64,000 nucleotides of DNA from Azospirillum sp. (GTDB taxonomy: Bacteria > Pseudomonadota > Alphaproteobacteria > Azospirillales > Azospirillaceae): contig WGNK01000003.1 in assembly GCA_016124535.1 (NCBI GenBank), positions 164,001 through 228,000 of the forward strand, in the 5' to 3' direction. Position numbers and translations under genes: made by a program. This document shows, piece after piece, positions 7,639 through 17,288 of this stretch. The notes under the pieces were generated by a model. It searched no databases. It worked only from the letters and a program-made list of their open reading frames with translations, and was not told where the DNA came from. Each line of letters begins with the position of its first letter. Within the stretch, counting starts at the first letter, position 1.

Positions 7639-9591
7639 CTATTTTTCGGTCATCACCACCACGGCGTCGCGGGCTCCGGCACCCAGCCTGGCGAGATGGC
7701 ACGCCACTACCGGATCGTTCGGCCGTTCCGCCGCCAGCGCCTGAAACGCGGGCAGGGCGTCTCGGCTGCCCGCCTGCATCAGGGTGAAGGCGCTGCGGTA
7801 AGCTTCCAGCCAGGCCAGCGACGCCGCGGTACTCGGCAAAATCTCGTGAATCTCGACCGCCTCCCGGCGCCCCTTGAGCACCACGCTGCCGAGCGGGCGG
7901 GTCGCCCGGTCGCCCGAGGGTTCCACGGTTGCGCCTGAGCACAGCAGATGGGTCGAGAAGTGCTTGTTCAAGCCTTCGATCCGCGACGCCGTATTCACCG
8001 TGTCGCCCAGCGCGACATATTTGAAGCGGGCCTCCGACCCGAAATTGCCGACCACGGCCTCGCCGCTGTGGACCCCGACCCGGGTGCGACCGAGCCCGAT
8101 ACCCTGGCCGCGGCAGGTCTCGCGAAATCGCTCCGAGAACTGATGGATCGCGCGGGCGCAGGCCAGGCCGCGCGCCGCATGGTCGTCCTGCGCCACCGGT
8201 GCACCGAAAAACGCCAGCACCGAATCACCGAGGAATTCGTTGATCATGCCGCCATGGTCAAGTACAGCGCTGCAGACCCCGTCGAAATAGCCGTTCAGCA
8301 ATCGACTGACGGTTTCGGGATCGAGCTGTTCAGAGAGTGCCGTAAACCCTTCGATATCGGTAATCACGATGGTCAGGCGCCGTCGCTCTCCGCCCAACTT
8401 CAGCCGACTCGGATCCGCCATCAGCTGATGGACCAAGTCCCGCGACAGATAACGCCCGAACGCCAGTTCGATAAATTGGCGCTGGCGTCGCGCCTGGGCC
8501 CCGAAATAGACGTCGGTCGCCCACTGCGCGCCTGCCAGACCAAGGCTGCTCGCCATCAGCGGGATGATCTCCCCCCACTCCCGAAATACCAGGAAGCCGC
8601 CGCCCCACCACAACCCCAGAACCGCCAGCGACAACGGCAAGCGGACCAGCAGACTGACCGGAAGCCGGGCCAGCAACGAACCGACCAGGCTGGCAATGCC
8701 GACTGCGGCGATTGCCCATCCCCCCTCGGGCTCGGCCGGGCGCCGACCGCCGATCAACTGGGCGAGACCGTGGGCATGAATCACCACACCCGGCAAATTG
8801 CCGGCCTCGCCCGGTACCGCGGTCGAAAACGGCGTACGGTGGCGGTCGGTCAGGGTGAGATCGGCACCAACCAGAACGATCCTGTCCTGAAACCAGGCCG
8901 CCGGCAGAATCTTGACCAGGTCCGCTCGGAATTGACGGAAGGGCAGGGTTTCCTGATCCGGCCGGCCGTGCCAGGCAATCGGCACTGCCCCGTCCGCCGG
9001 GCGATATCCCAGCTTTACCGCCAGCGCCGAAGCAGCGCCACGCACGAAGCGGCCGTCGGGCAGAGCGGCGCCGGAGAACAGCCGTCGCACCGTACCGTCG
9101 AGCGGATCGGTCAGCAGACTGGCGAAGCCGCGCAGGGAAACCGGCAGGAAGCGATCAAGCCAGGCGATCTGGGCCTCGGTCAGTCCCTGGCCGGCACCGG
9201 CATAGCTGACCACCAGCGGCACCCCGAGCCCGGTCAGGGTCCGCTGCAGCTCGTCATCCTTCTCCGGTTCGGTCGGCTGGTCGAATAGGACGTCGAGCAG
9301 GATGCCGCGCACCCCCCGCTCTGCCAGCGTCCGCAGAAGCTCGGCGAGAAATCGCCGGTCGACCGGCTCGCGATAGGGAAACCGGGCGATCACCTCCTCG
9401 GTGATCGCGACGATCACGATATCGGGGTCCTGGGGCTCGGCCGGCAACAGAGTTGCCAACCGGTAGTCGACGAGCCAGGATTCCACCGCCGCCAGAAAAG
9501 GCAGGGTCCGCGTCGCCCACACCATCACCGCGGCCGTCACGACGACGATTACGGTCAGGCTGGCAAAGCCGGTCAGCGACCGCGGCGTCAT
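7639..9591 (-). CDS. CHASE2-domain membrane adenylate cyclase
   Basis: A 650-residue class III nucleotide cyclase. An N-terminal membrane helix (about 8-28) leads to an extracytoplasmic CHASE2 sensor (about 35-290). Three membrane helices follow (about 291-365), then a cytoplasmic cyclase domain (about 405-590). Metal-binding Asp412 (ITDIEGFT) and Asp456 (FLGDSVLAFFGAP), substrate residues Lys524 (FKYVALGD) and Asp530, and Arg537 (NTASRIE) are present, the set expected for ATP rather than GTP. It should turn a periplasmic or membrane signal into cAMP. The C-terminal 60 residues look like a partial helical repeat (AFTLMQAG...AFQALAAERP). Confidence 0.92.
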   Translation of the reverse strand: MTPRSLTGFASLTVIVVVTAAVMVWATRTLPFLAAVESWLVDYRLATLLPAEPQDPDIVIVAITEEVIARFPYREPVDRRFLAELLRTLAERGVRGILLDVLFDQPTEPEKDDELQRTLTGLGVPLVVSYAGAGQGLTEAQIAWLDRFLPVSLRGFASLLTDPLDGTVRRLFSGAALPDGRFVRGAASALAVKLGYRPADGAVPIAWHGRPDQETLPFRQFRADLVKILPAAWFQDRIVLVGADLTLTDRHRTPFSTAVPGEAGNLPGVVIHAHGLAQLIGGRRPAEPEGGWAIAAVGIASLVGSLLARLPVSLLVRLPLSLAVLGLWWGGGFLVFREWGEIIPLMASSLGLAGAQWATDVYFGAQARRQRQFIELAFGRYLSRDLVHQLMADPSRLKLGGERRRLTIVITDIEGFTALSEQLDPETVSRLLNGYFDGVCSAVLDHGGMINEFLGDSVLAFFGAPVAQDDHAARGLACARAIHQFSERFRETCRGQGIGLGRTRVGVHSGEAVVGNFGSEARFKYVALGDTVNTASRIEGLNKHFSTHLLCSGATVEPSGDRATRPLGSVVLKGRREAVEIHEILPSTAASLAWLEAYRSAFTLMQAGSRDALPAFQALAAERPNDPVVACHLARLGAGARDAVVVMTEK

Positions 9592-9670
9592 CGGCCCTAC
9601 CCAGCGCGCTTTCCGGGACTCCCCGCCGACGCCCCGGACGCGACGCTAAATCCAGGTCCGTCCAAGCCGC

Positions 9671-10024
9671 TCAGACGTGGAAGCTTTCGCCGCAGCCGCA
9701 GCGCCCCTTTTCGTTGGGGTTGCGAAAAACGAAACCGGCCTGGAACTTATCGTCGACATAGTCCATCTCTGTGCCCAGCAGAAACATCGTCGCGGCCGGA
9801 TCGATCAGGATGGTAACGCCCTTGTCTTCGACGATTTCCTCGAATTTCTTCCGCTCGTCGGCATATTCGACCGTGTAGCTGAGACCGGAACAGCCCTGCG
9901 GCTTGACCCCGATCCGCAAGCCCACCGCCGGCGTCTCACGCTTGGCCATGATCGCCTTGACCCGTTCGGCCGCAGCTTCGGTGATCGTCATCGCCTTGGG
10001 AAGAGAGGTCGGTTGAAGCGACAT
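9671..10024 (-). CDS. sufA: Iron-sulfur assembly A-type carrier SufA/IscA
   Basis: A 117-residue A-type carrier that receives Fe-S clusters from the SufBCD scaffold and passes them to apo-enzymes. The three ligand cysteines are present: Cys45 (PQGCSG) and Cys109/Cys111 (GRCGCGES). The core LRIGVKPQGCSGLSYTVEY is typical. It is the last gene of the minus-strand suf operon, 27 bases after sufT. The first 11 residues before MTITEAAAERV could belong to an upstream start choice; ATG 10024 is kept because an in-frame ATG further in (codon 12) has no better ribosome site. Confidence 0.93.
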   Translation of the reverse strand: MSLQPTSLPKAMTITEAAAERVKAIMAKRETPAVGLRIGVKPQGCSGLSYTVEYADERKKFEEIVEDKGVTILIDPAATMFLLGTEMDYVDDKFQAGFVFRNPNEKGRCGCGESFHV

Positions 10025-10051
10025 GATACGGCACTCCCGAACAGGAAACTT

Positions 10052-10453
10052 TCAGAACATATCGAGTTGGATCTTGGCGACCTCGGACATCCGGGCCGGG
10101 GTCCAGGTCGGTTCCCAGACCAATTCGACCCGACAGTCCCGCACCCCCGCGACCGCCGACACCGCATCTTCGACCATGCCCGGCATCTCGCCCGCCACCG
10201 GGCAGGAGGGTGCGGTCAGGGTCATGTCGATCTCGACGTCACCGTCGCTATTGGCATCGACCCGGTAGACCAGACCAAGCTCGTAGATATTGACTGGAAT
10301 CTCGGGATCATAGACCGATTTCAGGGCCTCGATCACCCGTTCGACCAGAGCCGGCTCAACTTCGGCGGAAACCGCCTCGCTATCGGAACTGGCCAGCATA
10401 CCTTCCTCCGGCATCGCCGACATCCTTCTTGGGCTCGTCTGACTGAAGCTCAT
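10052..10453 (-). CDS. sufT: SUF system assembly protein SufT (DUF59/MIP18 family)
   Basis: A 133-residue protein of the MIP18/DUF59 family that assists Fe-S cluster assembly or insertion. The family motif DPEIPVNIYELGLVY is clear, as is the later TAPSCPVAGEMP with its conserved Cys. The start is fixed by an ATGA overlap: its ATG (10453-10451) overlaps the sufU stop, indicating translational coupling. An in-frame ATG 66 bases upstream lies inside sufU and is not needed. It sits between sufU and sufA in the same operon. Confidence 0.93.
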   Translation of the reverse strand: MSFSQTSPRRMSAMPEEGMLASSDSEAVSAEVEPALVERVIEALKSVYDPEIPVNIYELGLVYRVDANSDGDVEIDMTLTAPSCPVAGEMPGMVEDAVSAVAGVRDCRVELVWEPTWTPARMSEVAKIQLDMF

Positions 10454-10920
10454 TCCGTCGAAACGACGGTGTCGCCGTCCACTGCCGCCGCCATGGTGTG
10501 CCAGGCCAGCGTAGCGCATTTCACCCGCACCGGAAACTGCCGCACCCCCGACAGCACCATCAACTTCTCCAAGGCGTCGGGATCGATCGCCTCCGGTTCA
10601 CCGCGGTCTTCCTCGTCCTTGGTGCATAGCTCATGGAAATGGCGGAACAGCGCCATCACCTCCTCCTTACTGCGGCCGCGGATGACTTCGGTCATCATCG
10701 AGGCCGACGCTGTCGAGATCGCACAGCCCTTGCCCAGAAAGGCCGCGTCCTCGACGATCCCCTGGTCACTGACTTTGAGGTAGACGACCAGGCGGTCACC
10801 GCACATCGGGTTGTCGCCCTTGGCCTCGCGGTTGGCATCGGGCGGATGACGGAAGTTCCGCGGGTGCTTGCCGTGGTCCAGGATCACTTCCTGGTAGAGG
10901 TCGCGCAGATCATCGAACAT
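10450..10920 (-). CDS. sufU: SufU-type Fe-S scaffold / sulfur-transfer protein
   Basis: A 156-residue IscU/SufU-fold protein. The ligand cysteines lie in NPMCGD (Cys40), GKGCAIS (Cys66) and VKCATLAW (Cys135). The family's 18-20 residue insertion relative to IscU is present after about residue 100 (TKDEEDRGEPEA), which marks it as SufU. In that class the protein binds zinc and accepts persulfide sulfur from SufS. Its ATG overlaps the sufS stop by one base (TGATG) and its stop overlaps the sufT start by four, so sufS-sufU-sufT are tightly coupled. Confidence 0.93.
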   Translation of the reverse strand: MFDDLRDLYQEVILDHGKHPRNFRHPPDANREAKGDNPMCGDRLVVYLKVSDQGIVEDAAFLGKGCAISTASASMMTEVIRGRSKEEVMALFRHFHELCTKDEEDRGEPEAIDPDALEKLMVLSGVRQFPVRVKCATLAWHTMAAAVDGDTVVSTE

Positions 10921-12212
10921 CAGGCGAAGAACTCCTTGACCCCGGCGACCGCCTCGACCAGCGCGTCGGCCTCATCCAGGGTGTTGTAGAGGCCAAACGA
11001 GGCGCGCGCGGTGGCACCGACGCCGAAGCGCTCGATCAGCGGTTCAGCGCAATGCCGCCCGACCCGGATCGCAACCCCAGCCTGGTCGACCAGCGTTCCG
11101 ACATCATGGGGATGGACGCCGTCCATCACGAACGAGATGATCCCCGCCTTGCCTGGCGCCGTGCCGACGATGCGAACGCCCTCGATCCGGTTGAGGCCGG
11201 CGGTCGCCCGTTCCAGCAGGGCATGCTCATGGACGGCAATCGCATCGAGCCCGACCGCCCGGACGTAATCGATCGCCGCCGCCAAACCGATCCCTTCGAC
11301 AATAGGGGGCGTTCCGGCTTCGAAACGATAAGGCGGTTCGCGAAAGGTGGTACCGGCAAAGCTGACTTCCGCGATCATATCGCCGCCCCCTTGATAGGGC
11401 GGCATCGCTTCAAGCAACCCACGCTTGCCATAAAGCGCGCCGATCGCGGTCGGGCCATAGAGCTTATGCCCGGTCAAGGCATAGAAATCAGCGTCGATCT
11501 CCTGGACATCGACCGGCCCGTGCACCACCGCCTGGGAGCCGTCGAACAGGACCGGCACGCCGTGGTGATGGGCGATCGCCGCGATCTCCTTGGCCGGCGT
11601 CACCGTGCCCAGGACATTCGAACCATGGGTAATCGCGACCAGTTTCGTTCTCGAACCGAATAGCCCGCGATAAGCGTCCAGATCCAAAACACCCCGCTCA
11701 TCGCACGGGACCACCTTGATACCGATCCCACGTTCACTCTGCAGCAGCTGCCAGGGCACGATATTCGCGTGATGTTCCATAACCGAAACGATAATCTCAT
11801 CGCCGGGGCCGAGGAATTTGCGGCCCCAGGTCGCGGCAACCAGATTGATCGATTCAGTGCCGCCGCGGGTAATCACGATCTCCTCCCGGCTGCCGGCGTT
11901 GAGTAACCCGGCGATTTTGTCGCGCACCCGTTCATAGGCATCGGTGGTGCGCTGACTCAAGTAGTGCACACCGCGATGGACGTTGGCATATTCCTGCTCC
12001 AGACACCTCGACATCGCCTCGATCACCGCCCGCGGCTTCTGGGCGCTGGCGGCATTATCGAGATAGACCAGAGGCTTGCCCGGCTTGCCGGAGCGGGCGT
12101 GAACCCGGGTACCCAGAATCGGAAAATCCCGACGGATCATTTCGACATCGTAACCCTGGCTTGAAACCAGGGCATCCCCGATCGGGTGAGCCAACGCGGT
12201 CAGGTCGGGCAT
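10920..12212 (-). CDS. sufS: Cysteine desulfurase SufS
   Basis: A PLP enzyme that takes sulfur from L-cysteine and holds it as a persulfide for cluster assembly. The 430 residues match group II desulfurases with a somewhat long N-terminus. PLP Lys250 lies in ALTGHKLYGP, with the DGSQAVVH active-site strand before it, and persulfide Cys388 in GRHCAEP. RGGTESINLVA and EHHANIVPW are standard. It follows sufD by 5 bases and overlaps sufU by one. Confidence 0.96.
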   Translation of the reverse strand: MPDLTALAHPIGDALVSSQGYDVEMIRRDFPILGTRVHARSGKPGKPLVYLDNAASAQKPRAVIEAMSRCLEQEYANVHRGVHYLSQRTTDAYERVRDKIAGLLNAGSREEIVITRGGTESINLVAATWGRKFLGPGDEIIVSVMEHHANIVPWQLLQSERGIGIKVVPCDERGVLDLDAYRGLFGSRTKLVAITHGSNVLGTVTPAKEIAAIAHHHGVPVLFDGSQAVVHGPVDVQEIDADFYALTGHKLYGPTAIGALYGKRGLLEAMPPYQGGGDMIAEVSFAGTTFREPPYRFEAGTPPIVEGIGLAAAIDYVRAVGLDAIAVHEHALLERATAGLNRIEGVRIVGTAPGKAGIISFVMDGVHPHDVGTLVDQAGVAIRVGRHCAEPLIERFGVGATARASFGLYNTLDEADALVEAVAGVKEFFA

Positions 12213-12217
12213 CTCCG

Positions 12218-13528
12218 TCAGCTCCCCTGCAGCCAGTCAGCGGTCAAATCCTGGAAGGCGGTGCGTACCGCCTCGACCGGAATTTCGTCGATTGCCTCGT
12301 TGAGGAACGCCGCCGTCAACAAGGCCCGAGCACCGACGCGGTCGATACCACGGCTACGCAGGTAGAACAGCGCCGTGTCCTCCAACTCGCCGACAGTGCA
12401 GCCATGGCTGCACTTCACGTCATCGGCATAAATCTCCAACTCCGGCTTGCTGTCGATTTCCGCGTGTTCGGACAACAGCAGGGCCCGGTTGAGCTGGTGA
12501 CCGTCGGTCCTCTGAGCGCCGGGACGGACCACGATCTTTCCCTGGAACACTGCGCGACTATGGTCGTCAAGGGCACCCTTATAGACCTCGCGGCTGGAGC
12601 ACTGCGGTTCGGCATGGTCGATCAAAGTGGTGGTGTCGCAATGCTGGTGGCCCCGTACCATATAGGCACCGCTCAAGCGGCAATCCCCACCGGTCCCGGC
12701 GAACACCGCCCGGATTTCGCTGCGCGACAGTTGCGCGCCCTGGGTCAGCACGAAATTATCATAGCAGGCATCGCGGCCGATCCGCGCCGTCGCGACCGCG
12801 ATATGGAACGCCGCCGGGCTTTCCCGCTGCACTTTATAGTGCTCCAGGCGCGCACCCGCCCCGACCTCGATTTCCGCGACGACATTGCTGAATGACGCCG
12901 TTTCGCCCAGGCCGACATGGTGTTCGATTACGGTCGCGCGACTGTCGGGCTCGGCAACCACCAGCAGACGCGGCGATGTCATCGCCGTGGTGACGCCGGT
13001 GGTCACGAACACCAGTTCCACCGGCGCTTCCAGATCGACCCCTCGGGACAGCAGCAGCACCGCGCCATCTTCGGCAAACGCGGTATTGAGCGCCAGCAGC
13101 GCATGGCCGTCGACCGCACCCAATCGGCCCAGATGGCCTTCGAGCAAATCCGGCGTCGCCTCCAGTGCCGCAGCCAGGCTGGTTATCGCCACGCCCGCCG
13201 GCAAGTCGCCGACCGCCGAGAGCGCAGCGCGGAACCGCCCATCGACGAACACCAGCCGATGCCTGACCAGGTCCTCCGGCAACACGCTCGATACCCGGTC
13301 GATCGAGACCGCAGCCGCGGGCGGCGGCGCAAAGACCACCTTCTCCAGCGCCCGCAGATTGGTGTACTTCCAAGCTTCCTGACGGGTGCCCGGAAAGCCC
13401 AGCGCGGCAAAGCGTTCGGCCCCGGCGCAACGCAAGGCCCCCAGCCAGGGCAGCCGTCCGCCCGGCAGGGTCGGCGCCAGCTGGCGGAACTGGTCGAGAT
13501 AGGGTGATGTGGTCGCGGTGACGGTCAT
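12218..13528 (-). CDS. sufD: Fe-S scaffold subunit SufD
   Basis: A 436-residue member of the SufBD beta-helix family that forms the SufB-SufC2-SufD scaffold. The C-terminal signature is intact: KGALDDHSRAVFQGKI, QLNRALLLS, DDVKCSHGCTVGELED and the SRG-containing helix (YLRSRGI). An open frame runs 39 codons further up, but that stretch lies inside sufC and reads as non-coding, so the ATG at 13528 is used. It lies between sufC and sufS in the operon. Confidence 0.94.
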   Translation of the reverse strand: MTVTATTSPYLDQFRQLAPTLPGGRLPWLGALRCAGAERFAALGFPGTRQEAWKYTNLRALEKVVFAPPPAAAVSIDRVSSVLPEDLVRHRLVFVDGRFRAALSAVGDLPAGVAITSLAAALEATPDLLEGHLGRLGAVDGHALLALNTAFAEDGAVLLLSRGVDLEAPVELVFVTTGVTTAMTSPRLLVVAEPDSRATVIEHHVGLGETASFSNVVAEIEVGAGARLEHYKVQRESPAAFHIAVATARIGRDACYDNFVLTQGAQLSRSEIRAVFAGTGGDCRLSGAYMVRGHQHCDTTTLIDHAEPQCSSREVYKGALDDHSRAVFQGKIVVRPGAQRTDGHQLNRALLLSEHAEIDSKPELEIYADDVKCSHGCTVGELEDTALFYLRSRGIDRVGARALLTAAFLNEAIDEIPVEAVRTAFQDLTADWLQGS

Positions 13529-13553
13529 CGCTCGCTTCTTCCCGGCAACAGGT

Positions 13554-14306
13554 TCATGCCGCTTCGTCGACGCCGAATTCGGCGTAACCCTTGGCTTCCA
13601 ACTCCAGCGCCAACTCCTTGCCGCCGGACCGCTGAATGCGGCCATGGGCCAGGACGTGAACGAAATCCGGGACGATGTAATCGAGCAGCCGCTGGTAATG
13701 GGTGATCACCAGGGCGGAACGCTCCGGTCCCCGCAGCGCGTTGACGCCTTCCGCGACCACCTTCAGCGCATCGATATCCAGGCCGCTGTCGGTTTCGTCG
13801 AGCACCGCCAGCTTGGGGTCGAGCACCGCCATCTGCAGCACCTCGTTGCGCTTCTTCTCGCCGCCGGAAAAGCCGACATTCACCGCCCGTTTGAGCATCT
13901 CGTCGGTCATGTTGAGCAACCGGGTCTTGGCACGGATCAGCTTGAGGAACTCCATGGCATCGAGTTCCTTGTCGCCGCGATGCTTGCGCACCGCGTTCAA
14001 CGCCGCCTTCAGGAAGGTCATGTTGGAAACGCCGGGGATCTCGACCGGGTACTGAAATGCCAGAAACACCCCTGAAGCGGCGCGCTCCTCCGGCTCCATC
14101 GTCAGCAGATCCAATCCATCGTAACTCACCGAGCCGTCGGTGACGTCGTAGCCGTCGCGCCCGGCCAGGACATAGGACAAGGTGCTCTTGCCCGAGCCAT
14201 TGGGCCCCATGATGGCGTGGACCTCGCCGGGACCGATCGAAAGGTCGATACCTTTGAGGATCGGCTTACCGGCGACCGAAGCGTGGAGGTTTTTGATTTC
14301 GAGCAT
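13554..14306 (-). CDS. sufC: Fe-S assembly ATPase SufC
   Basis: The 250-residue ABC-type ATPase that drives conformational change in the SufBCD scaffold. Walker A (GPNGSGKST, 34-42), the ABC signature variant [10 protein letters not shown], Walker B with [12 protein letters not shown] and the H-loop (VITHYQRLL) are all present. It is soluble, with no membrane segment. It is separated from sufB by 120 bases, the largest gap in the operon, and from sufD by 25. Confidence 0.96.
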   Translation of the reverse strand: MLEIKNLHASVAGKPILKGIDLSIGPGEVHAIMGPNGSGKSTLSYVLAGRDGYDVTDGSVSYDGLDLLTMEPEERAASGVFLAFQYPVEIPGVSNMTFLKAALNAVRKHRGDKELDAMEFLKLIRAKTRLLNMTDEMLKRAVNVGFSGGEKKRNEVLQMAVLDPKLAVLDETDSGLDIDALKVVAEGVNALRGPERSALVITHYQRLLDYIVPDFVHVLAHGRIQRSGGKELALELEAKGYAEFGVDEAA

Positions 14307-14426
14307 CTTGGCTGTTCCGTCAGAGGGTGGCGCAGGGGCTCAGGGGGTCTTGATCGGGAGAGGCTCAGGCAACCGGGCAAACTTCGGCGTTCGCTGGCCG
14401 GCGCGGCGTGACTGACACCATGTCGG

Positions 14427-15893
14427 TCACCCCACACTGCCTTCCAGACTGATGCCGACCAGCTTCTGGGCCTCGACGGCGAATTCCATCGGCAGTTCCT
14501 TCAAGACCTCCTTGCAGAAGCCGTTGACGATCAGCGAGACCGCGTCTTCCTGAGACAGGCCGCGCTGGCGGCAATAGAACAGCTGATCCTCGCTGATCTT
14601 GGCGGTGGTCGCCTCGTGCTCGACCCGCGCCGAGCGATTGCGGCTTTCGATATAGGGTACGGTATGGGCGCCGCAGCGGTCGCCGATCAGCAGACTGTCG
14701 CACTGGGTGTGATTACGCGCGTTTTCGGCCTTGGGCAGGACCTTGACCAAGCCGCGATAGGTGTTCTGGGCCCGGCCGGCGGAAATCCCCTTGGACACGA
14801 TGGTCGAGCGGGTGTTCCGCCCGATATGGATCATCTTGGTTCCGGTATCCGCCTGCTGGCAATTGTTGGCAATTGCCACCGAATAAAACTCGCCGACCGA
14901 ATTGTCGCCCTGCAGGATGCAGCTGGGATATTTCCAGGTAATCGCCGAACCGGTCTCGACCTGAGTCCAGGAAATTTTGGAATTGGCGCCGCGACAGGCA
15001 CCCCGTTTGGTCACGAAGTTAAAGATACCGCCGCGGCCTTCCTCATCGCCGGGATACCAGTTCTGTACCGTCGAGTATTTGATCTGGGCATCGTCATGGG
15101 TCACCAATTCGACCACCGCGGCGTGGAGCTGATTCTCGTCGCGCTGGGGCGCTGTGCAGCCCTCCAGATAGCTGACATAGCTTCCGGCGTCGGCGATGAT
15201 CAGGGTGCGTTCGAATTGCCCGGTTTTCGAGGCGTTGATCCGGAAATAGGTCGAAAGCTCCATCGGGCAGCGCACCCCCTTGGGCACGTAGACGAAGGAA
15301 CCATCGGTGAATACCGCGGAGTTCAGCGTCGCGTAGAAGTTATCCGAATACGGCACCACCGAACCCAGGTATTGCCGCACCAGGTCCGGATGCTTCTGGA
15401 CCGCTTCGGAGATCGGGCAGAAAATAACCCCCTTCTCCTCCAGCTTCGCCTTGAAGGTGGTCGCCACCGAAACGCTGTCGAATACGGCATCGACCGCCAT
15501 GGTCGGCTCGACCCCGGCGAGCAATTCCTGCTCCTTGATCGGAATCCCCAGCTTTTCGTAGGTGCGCAGCAGTTCGGGATCGACCTCGTTCAGGTTTTTC
15601 GGCCCGGCCTTCAGCTTCGGCGCCGAATAATAGTAAGAATCCTGAAAATCGATCGCAGGATAGGCGACTTTGGCCCATTCCGGCTCTTCCATGGTCAGCC
15701 AGTGGCGATAGGCCTTAAGCCGCCATTCAAGCAGCCAGGCCGGTTCGTCCTTTTTGGCCGAGATGAAGCGGATGGTGCTTTCATCCAGCCCCTTGGGCGC
15801 GGTATCGGCCTCGATATCGGTGACGAAGCCGTATTTGTACTTCTGCTCGGTGACTTCCCGAACCTTTTCGACGGTGTCGATGGTGGCCGCCAT
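14427..15893 (-). CDS. sufB: Fe-S scaffold subunit SufB
   Basis: The 488-residue scaffold subunit on which clusters are built. Characteristic segments include [50 protein letters not shown] and the C-terminal [25 protein letters not shown], with the conserved Cys (CRGANS) and Glu/His residues of the cluster site. The frame is open 42 codons further upstream, but that part overlaps the regulator gene; ATG 15893 gives the normal N-terminus. It is the first enzyme gene after the Rrf2 regulator (40 bases). Confidence 0.96.
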   Translation of the reverse strand: MAATIDTVEKVREVTEQKYKYGFVTDIEADTAPKGLDESTIRFISAKKDEPAWLLEWRLKAYRHWLTMEEPEWAKVAYPAIDFQDSYYYSAPKLKAGPKNLNEVDPELLRTYEKLGIPIKEQELLAGVEPTMAVDAVFDSVSVATTFKAKLEEKGVIFCPISEAVQKHPDLVRQYLGSVVPYSDNFYATLNSAVFTDGSFVYVPKGVRCPMELSTYFRINASKTGQFERTLIIADAGSYVSYLEGCTAPQRDENQLHAAVVELVTHDDAQIKYSTVQNWYPGDEEGRGGIFNFVTKRGACRGANSKISWTQVETGSAITWKYPSCILQGDNSVGEFYSVAIANNCQQADTGTKMIHIGRNTRSTIVSKGISAGRAQNTYRGLVKVLPKAENARNHTQCDSLLIGDRCGAHTVPYIESRNRSARVEHEATTAKISEDQLFYCRQRGLSQEDAVSLIVNGFCKEVLKELPMEFAVEAQKLVGISLEGSVG

Positions 15894-15933
15894 TTTGCTT
15901 CTGCTCCTCGCGTCTTCGATCCCGCTGCCCGTC

Positions 15934-16434
15934 TCAACCGAGCCGCATCGAGCCTGCCCGCCCCGGCTCCAAAACCTGTGTCGTCTTGTCAACAACCCCG
16001 TGGCCGGAGTCGACGCCATGCAAAGGCCAGGCCGGAGCCATCATGTCGGCGAGAGAAACCGCCTCCAGGGCATTGCGCACCGCCTGATTGACCATTTCCC
16101 AATTGCCGCGCATCGGACACAGGCTCTCGACGCCGCAAACCGTCTCGACGCCATGGACGCAGGCGGTCAGCGCGATCGGCCCATCAAGTGCGGTGATGAT
16201 CTCGGCAATCGAAATCTCCTCAGCGGCGCGGCTCAGCCGATAGCCGCCGGCAGCACCGCGCTGCGAGGTCATCAGCCCAGCCGGAACCATGGTCTTCAGG
16301 ATCTTGGCCACGGTCGGGCTCGGCACGCCCGTTCGTTCGGCCAATTGCGGAACCGTCACGACCACCGGGGTCTGCCGTGCCATTTCGGTCAGCACGACCA
16401 CCGCATAGTCGGTCAGTTTGCTCAGTTTGATCAT
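15934..16434 (-). CDS. Rrf2-family regulator of the suf operon (SufR/IscR-like)
   Basis: A 166-residue Rrf2 protein, probably an Fe-S-sensing repressor or activator of the operon it heads. A winged helix-turn-helix covers about 1-75 ([13 protein letters not shown]...[14 protein letters not shown]...[10 protein letters not shown]). Three cysteines follow, Cys92, Cys100 and Cys106, in the spacing used to hold a cluster in IscR-type proteins. Its promoter lies just upstream (16469-16496) and the transcript should continue into sufB, so autoregulation is likely. ATG 16434 is preferred to an ATG four codons upstream because MIKLSKL is the family N-terminus. Confidence 0.93.
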   Translation of the reverse strand: MIKLSKLTDYAVVVLTEMARQTPVVVTVPQLAERTGVPSPTVAKILKTMVPAGLMTSQRGAAGGYRLSRAAEEISIAEIITALDGPIALTACVHGVETVCGVESLCPMRGNWEMVNQAVRNALEAVSLADMMAPAWPLHGVDSGHGVVDKTTQVLEPGRAGSMRLG

Positions 16435-16468
16435 CGGGCACGCCAAACAAGACTAAATTGGTACTGAT

Positions 16469-16496
16469 TAATTATGAGTTCTGCCCGCTCTGTCAA
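16469..16496 (-). promoter_or_regulatory. suf operon promoter with possible operator
   Basis: On the minus strand a perfect TTGACA (16496-16491) is followed after 16 bases by TAATTA (16474-16469). This puts the transcript start near 16462 and gives a leader of about 28 bases before the regulator's ATG. The AT-rich bases 16451-16464 around the start (GACTAAATTGGTAC) resemble half of an IscR type 1 site, a candidate operator for the Rrf2 protein. Confidence 0.65.
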
Positions 16497-16783
16497 GGGT
16501 TATTGTTGCGGTCGCGAGAAGCCGCCCGATCAACCCCTCCGGCGCGGAGCTCAAGCGCCATTTTCAGCCTCGACCGCTCATGCACCGCGGCAATTTTTCC
16601 GACGATTTTCTGTGATCGGCCGGGTTGCGAAGAACCTAGTCGGTAATCGCCATGCTGCACTGCACAATTATCATGTCCATTCTCGATCCCGCGGATTGCA
16701 CCGCGGCGAAGCAAGGCCTAATTCAATGCCGGCAGCAAAATTCTCATGCCTGTTGCCGCCCTAAACCCAGAAGGTCAGCGGCC

Positions 16784-17275
16784 ATGTCGGTTTCGATCAT
16801 TTCCGGTCGGCTCATCGCCGTCGGCTATTCCAACCCCGACGACGACGGTTATGCACCGGTCCACTCCCGTCTCACCATCGGCGATACCATCCTCGAAAAC
16901 CTGCGAGTCCCTCCCGAGGCCAAATCGCTCCTGGTGCCCGGACAGCAATTGACCCTCCACGTCGCCGCTGGCGAAACCCGCCTGCTGTTTGCAGTGCAAC
17001 GCGGCAATCTGTTTTACGACTTCACCGCAACCATGGAAGCCAAAGCGCGGCGCCAGAGATACTGGGCGGTTGCGGTCGTACTGGTGCTGCTGGCGCTGAG
17101 CGGCGTCATGCTGCTGGGCCTGGTGATCTGGCCATTCTTCATCGCCATGTTGTTCGGAATCCTCCACGTCATGCGAGTCCCCGCCGCCGCCGAGATGCGA
17201 CGCCATGTCCGAGAATTTCTCGCCAATCATCCATTGACCAATCTCAGCGATACCCTGCCCGGCCAGACCGCCTGA
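16784..17275 (+). CDS. Small two-helix membrane protein of unknown function
   Basis: A 163-residue protein I do not recognise. Residues 1-80 are predicted soluble (beta-rich, with VPGQQLTLHVAAGETRLLFAV). Two closely spaced hydrophobic helices span about 89-125 (YWAVAVVLVLLALSGVMLLGLVIWPFFIAMLFG), and a basic C-terminal tail follows. ATG 16784 gives a sensible N-terminus; the frame upstream of it is open but Cys/Arg-rich and unlikely to be coding. It is 13 bases upstream of the PP2C-like gene, so the two are probably co-transcribed. Confidence 0.68.
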   Translation: MSVSIISGRLIAVGYSNPDDDGYAPVHSRLTIGDTILENLRVPPEAKSLLVPGQQLTLHVAAGETRLLFAVQRGNLFYDFTATMEAKARRQRYWAVAVVLVLLALSGVMLLGLVIWPFFIAMLFGILHVMRVPAAAEMRRHVREFLANHPLTNLSDTLPGQTA

Positions 17276-17288
17276 TCGCCGCCGACCG

